Positions 19,627-20,131 of a stretch of 20,131 nt of DNA are shown piece after piece; position 1 is the stretch's first letter, and each line of letters starts with the position of its first letter. Under the pieces are notes generated by a model that searched no databases, was not told the DNA's origin, and saw only the letters and a list, made by a program, of their open reading frames with translations. Location: the IMG/VR virus record IMGVR_UViG_3300047377_000190, positions 1 to 20,131 of that record, one strand, 5' to 3'. Source of the stretch: a virus. Made by a program: the position numbers and the translations under genes.

Positions 19627-20131
19627 ATGGCACTTGGTTTAGTAAATGAAGGCGGCGGCGGTGGTAACATCACGCCAATAATAAAGTTTGATGCGAAGGT
19701 GGGTGAGTTCTACCGCGTTGAGAGCGAGAACGTAAACGGCGAATGGGTGCGCGAGAGCATCGAGATGGCGTTACCGTTTGAGGTGGCAATTGATATGGAA
19801 AATATCGAGGTCGGTTATATGGCGTTTGTCAGCAACCGCCCAGACTTCCACATGGTCAAGTTGGGTGAGCGCATGCCAGACAAGCCGACACAAGACCACA
19901 AGTCTGCGTTTCGTGTGAAGCTGTGCAGCCGCGAGATTGGCTTGCGTGAGTTCAGCAGCCAGTCGAAGATGGTGCAGTCTGCGTTTGACCAGCTACACAA
20001 TCAATACGAGGCTGAACGCGCGAACAACCCCGGTCTGTGTCCTGTCATGAAGGTGACAGCCACAAAGACAGCAACCGTTAACACACCGCAGGGCGAACAG
20101 CGTTTTAAGGTGCCGGTGTGGGAAATCAGCC
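19627..20131 (+). CDS. Conserved phage protein, possibly ssDNA-binding; 3' end outside the window
   Basis: The frame opens at ATG 19627, with AAGGAA at 19615-19620 six bases upstream, and stays open to the last base of the window: 168 codons, truncated. It starts MALGLVNEGGGGGNITPIIK, then KVGEFYRVESENVNGEWVRE, a VAIDMENIEVGYMAF strand, RPDFHMVKLGERMPDKPTQD, FRVKLCSREIGLREFSSQSK and QRFKVPVWEIS. The mix of beta strands with a flexible Gly-rich lead, and its place in a module with resolvase and methylase, resemble proteins annotated as single-stranded-DNA-binding in several podoviruses, which would pair with the YqaJ exonuclease in the other operon. I cannot confirm an OB-fold by eye. It appears to be the next gene of the rightward early operon. 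Confidence 0.5.
   Translation, partial: MALGLVNEGGGGGNITPIIKFDAKVGEFYRVESENVNGEWVRESIEMALPFEVAIDMENIEVGYMAFVSNRPDFHMVKLGERMPDKPTQDHKSAFRVKLCSREIGLREFSSQSKMVQSAFDQLHNQYEAERANNPGLCPVMKVTATKTATVNTPQGEQRFKVPVWEIS

Noticed and set aside
1-20131. tRNA genes, CRISPR arrays, insertion sequences
   Set aside because: No cloverleaf-like segments with GGTTCRANYCC, no regular repeat-spacer array and no transposase with terminal repeats were seen by eye; the HNH gene is the only mobile-type element.

Overview
The window is a continuous piece of a tailed-phage genome, most likely a podovirus (short-tailed, T7-like virion plan) that infects a marine or aquatic alphaproteobacterium. The virion plan follows from the gene order: the end of a tail-nozzle (T7 gp12-like) gene, then a run of large internal or ejection proteins, then a fibre gene with a T7-type tail-fibre N-terminus. 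The host guess rests on the three-helix holin, which resembles the GTA_holin_3TM family common in alphaproteobacteria, and on the general style of the fibre and recombination genes. It is an inference; no host gene, tRNA or integration site is visible. Genes are packed tightly, with frequent 1-8 nt stop/start overlaps, and no gene-free stretch exceeds about 110 bases.

Region 1 (bases 1-15054, rightward) holds late functions. Bases 1-7886 encode the nozzle C-terminus and four internal virion proteins; the third of these carries a domain resembling a DNA-glycosylase-like phage domain. A short promoter-like gap at 7887-7918 precedes a fibre and receptor-binding cassette (7919-13311): a T7-type fibre, a small beta-rich protein, a fibre with a self-cleaving S74 chaperone, a lectin-like protein, a 58-residue protein and two further beta-rich tail proteins. 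The lysis region (13308-15054) has a 48-residue membrane protein, a tail-anchored membrane protein, an inserted PD-(D/E)XK nuclease, an M15 endopeptidase endolysin and a 3-TM holin.

Region 2 (17956 down to 15060, leftward) meets region 1 at a shared hairpin terminator. In transcription order it encodes an unknown 81-residue protein, a small serine recombinase, a 40-residue membrane protein, an HNH endonuclease, a YqaJ-type exonuclease and a LexA-like winged-helix protein.

Region 3 (18060 to the window end, rightward) starts with a ribbon-helix-helix regulator. It is followed by an Hjc/VRR-like PD-(D/E)XK nuclease, a small unknown protein, a DNA cytosine methyltransferase and the start of a conserved phage protein that may bind single-stranded DNA. 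Regions 2 and 3 diverge from a roughly 100-bp control region (17957-18059) with a good leftward promoter, an inverted repeat and three TCAAC elements spaced exactly 11 bp apart. This looks like an early-gene switch, probably controlled by the RHH protein.

The most unusual features are a 163-codon alternate-frame ORF inside the methyltransferase gene whose sequence looks like a known protein family, the glycosylase-like domain in a putative ejection protein, the compact divergent control region, and a serine recombinase in an otherwise lytic-looking podovirus.
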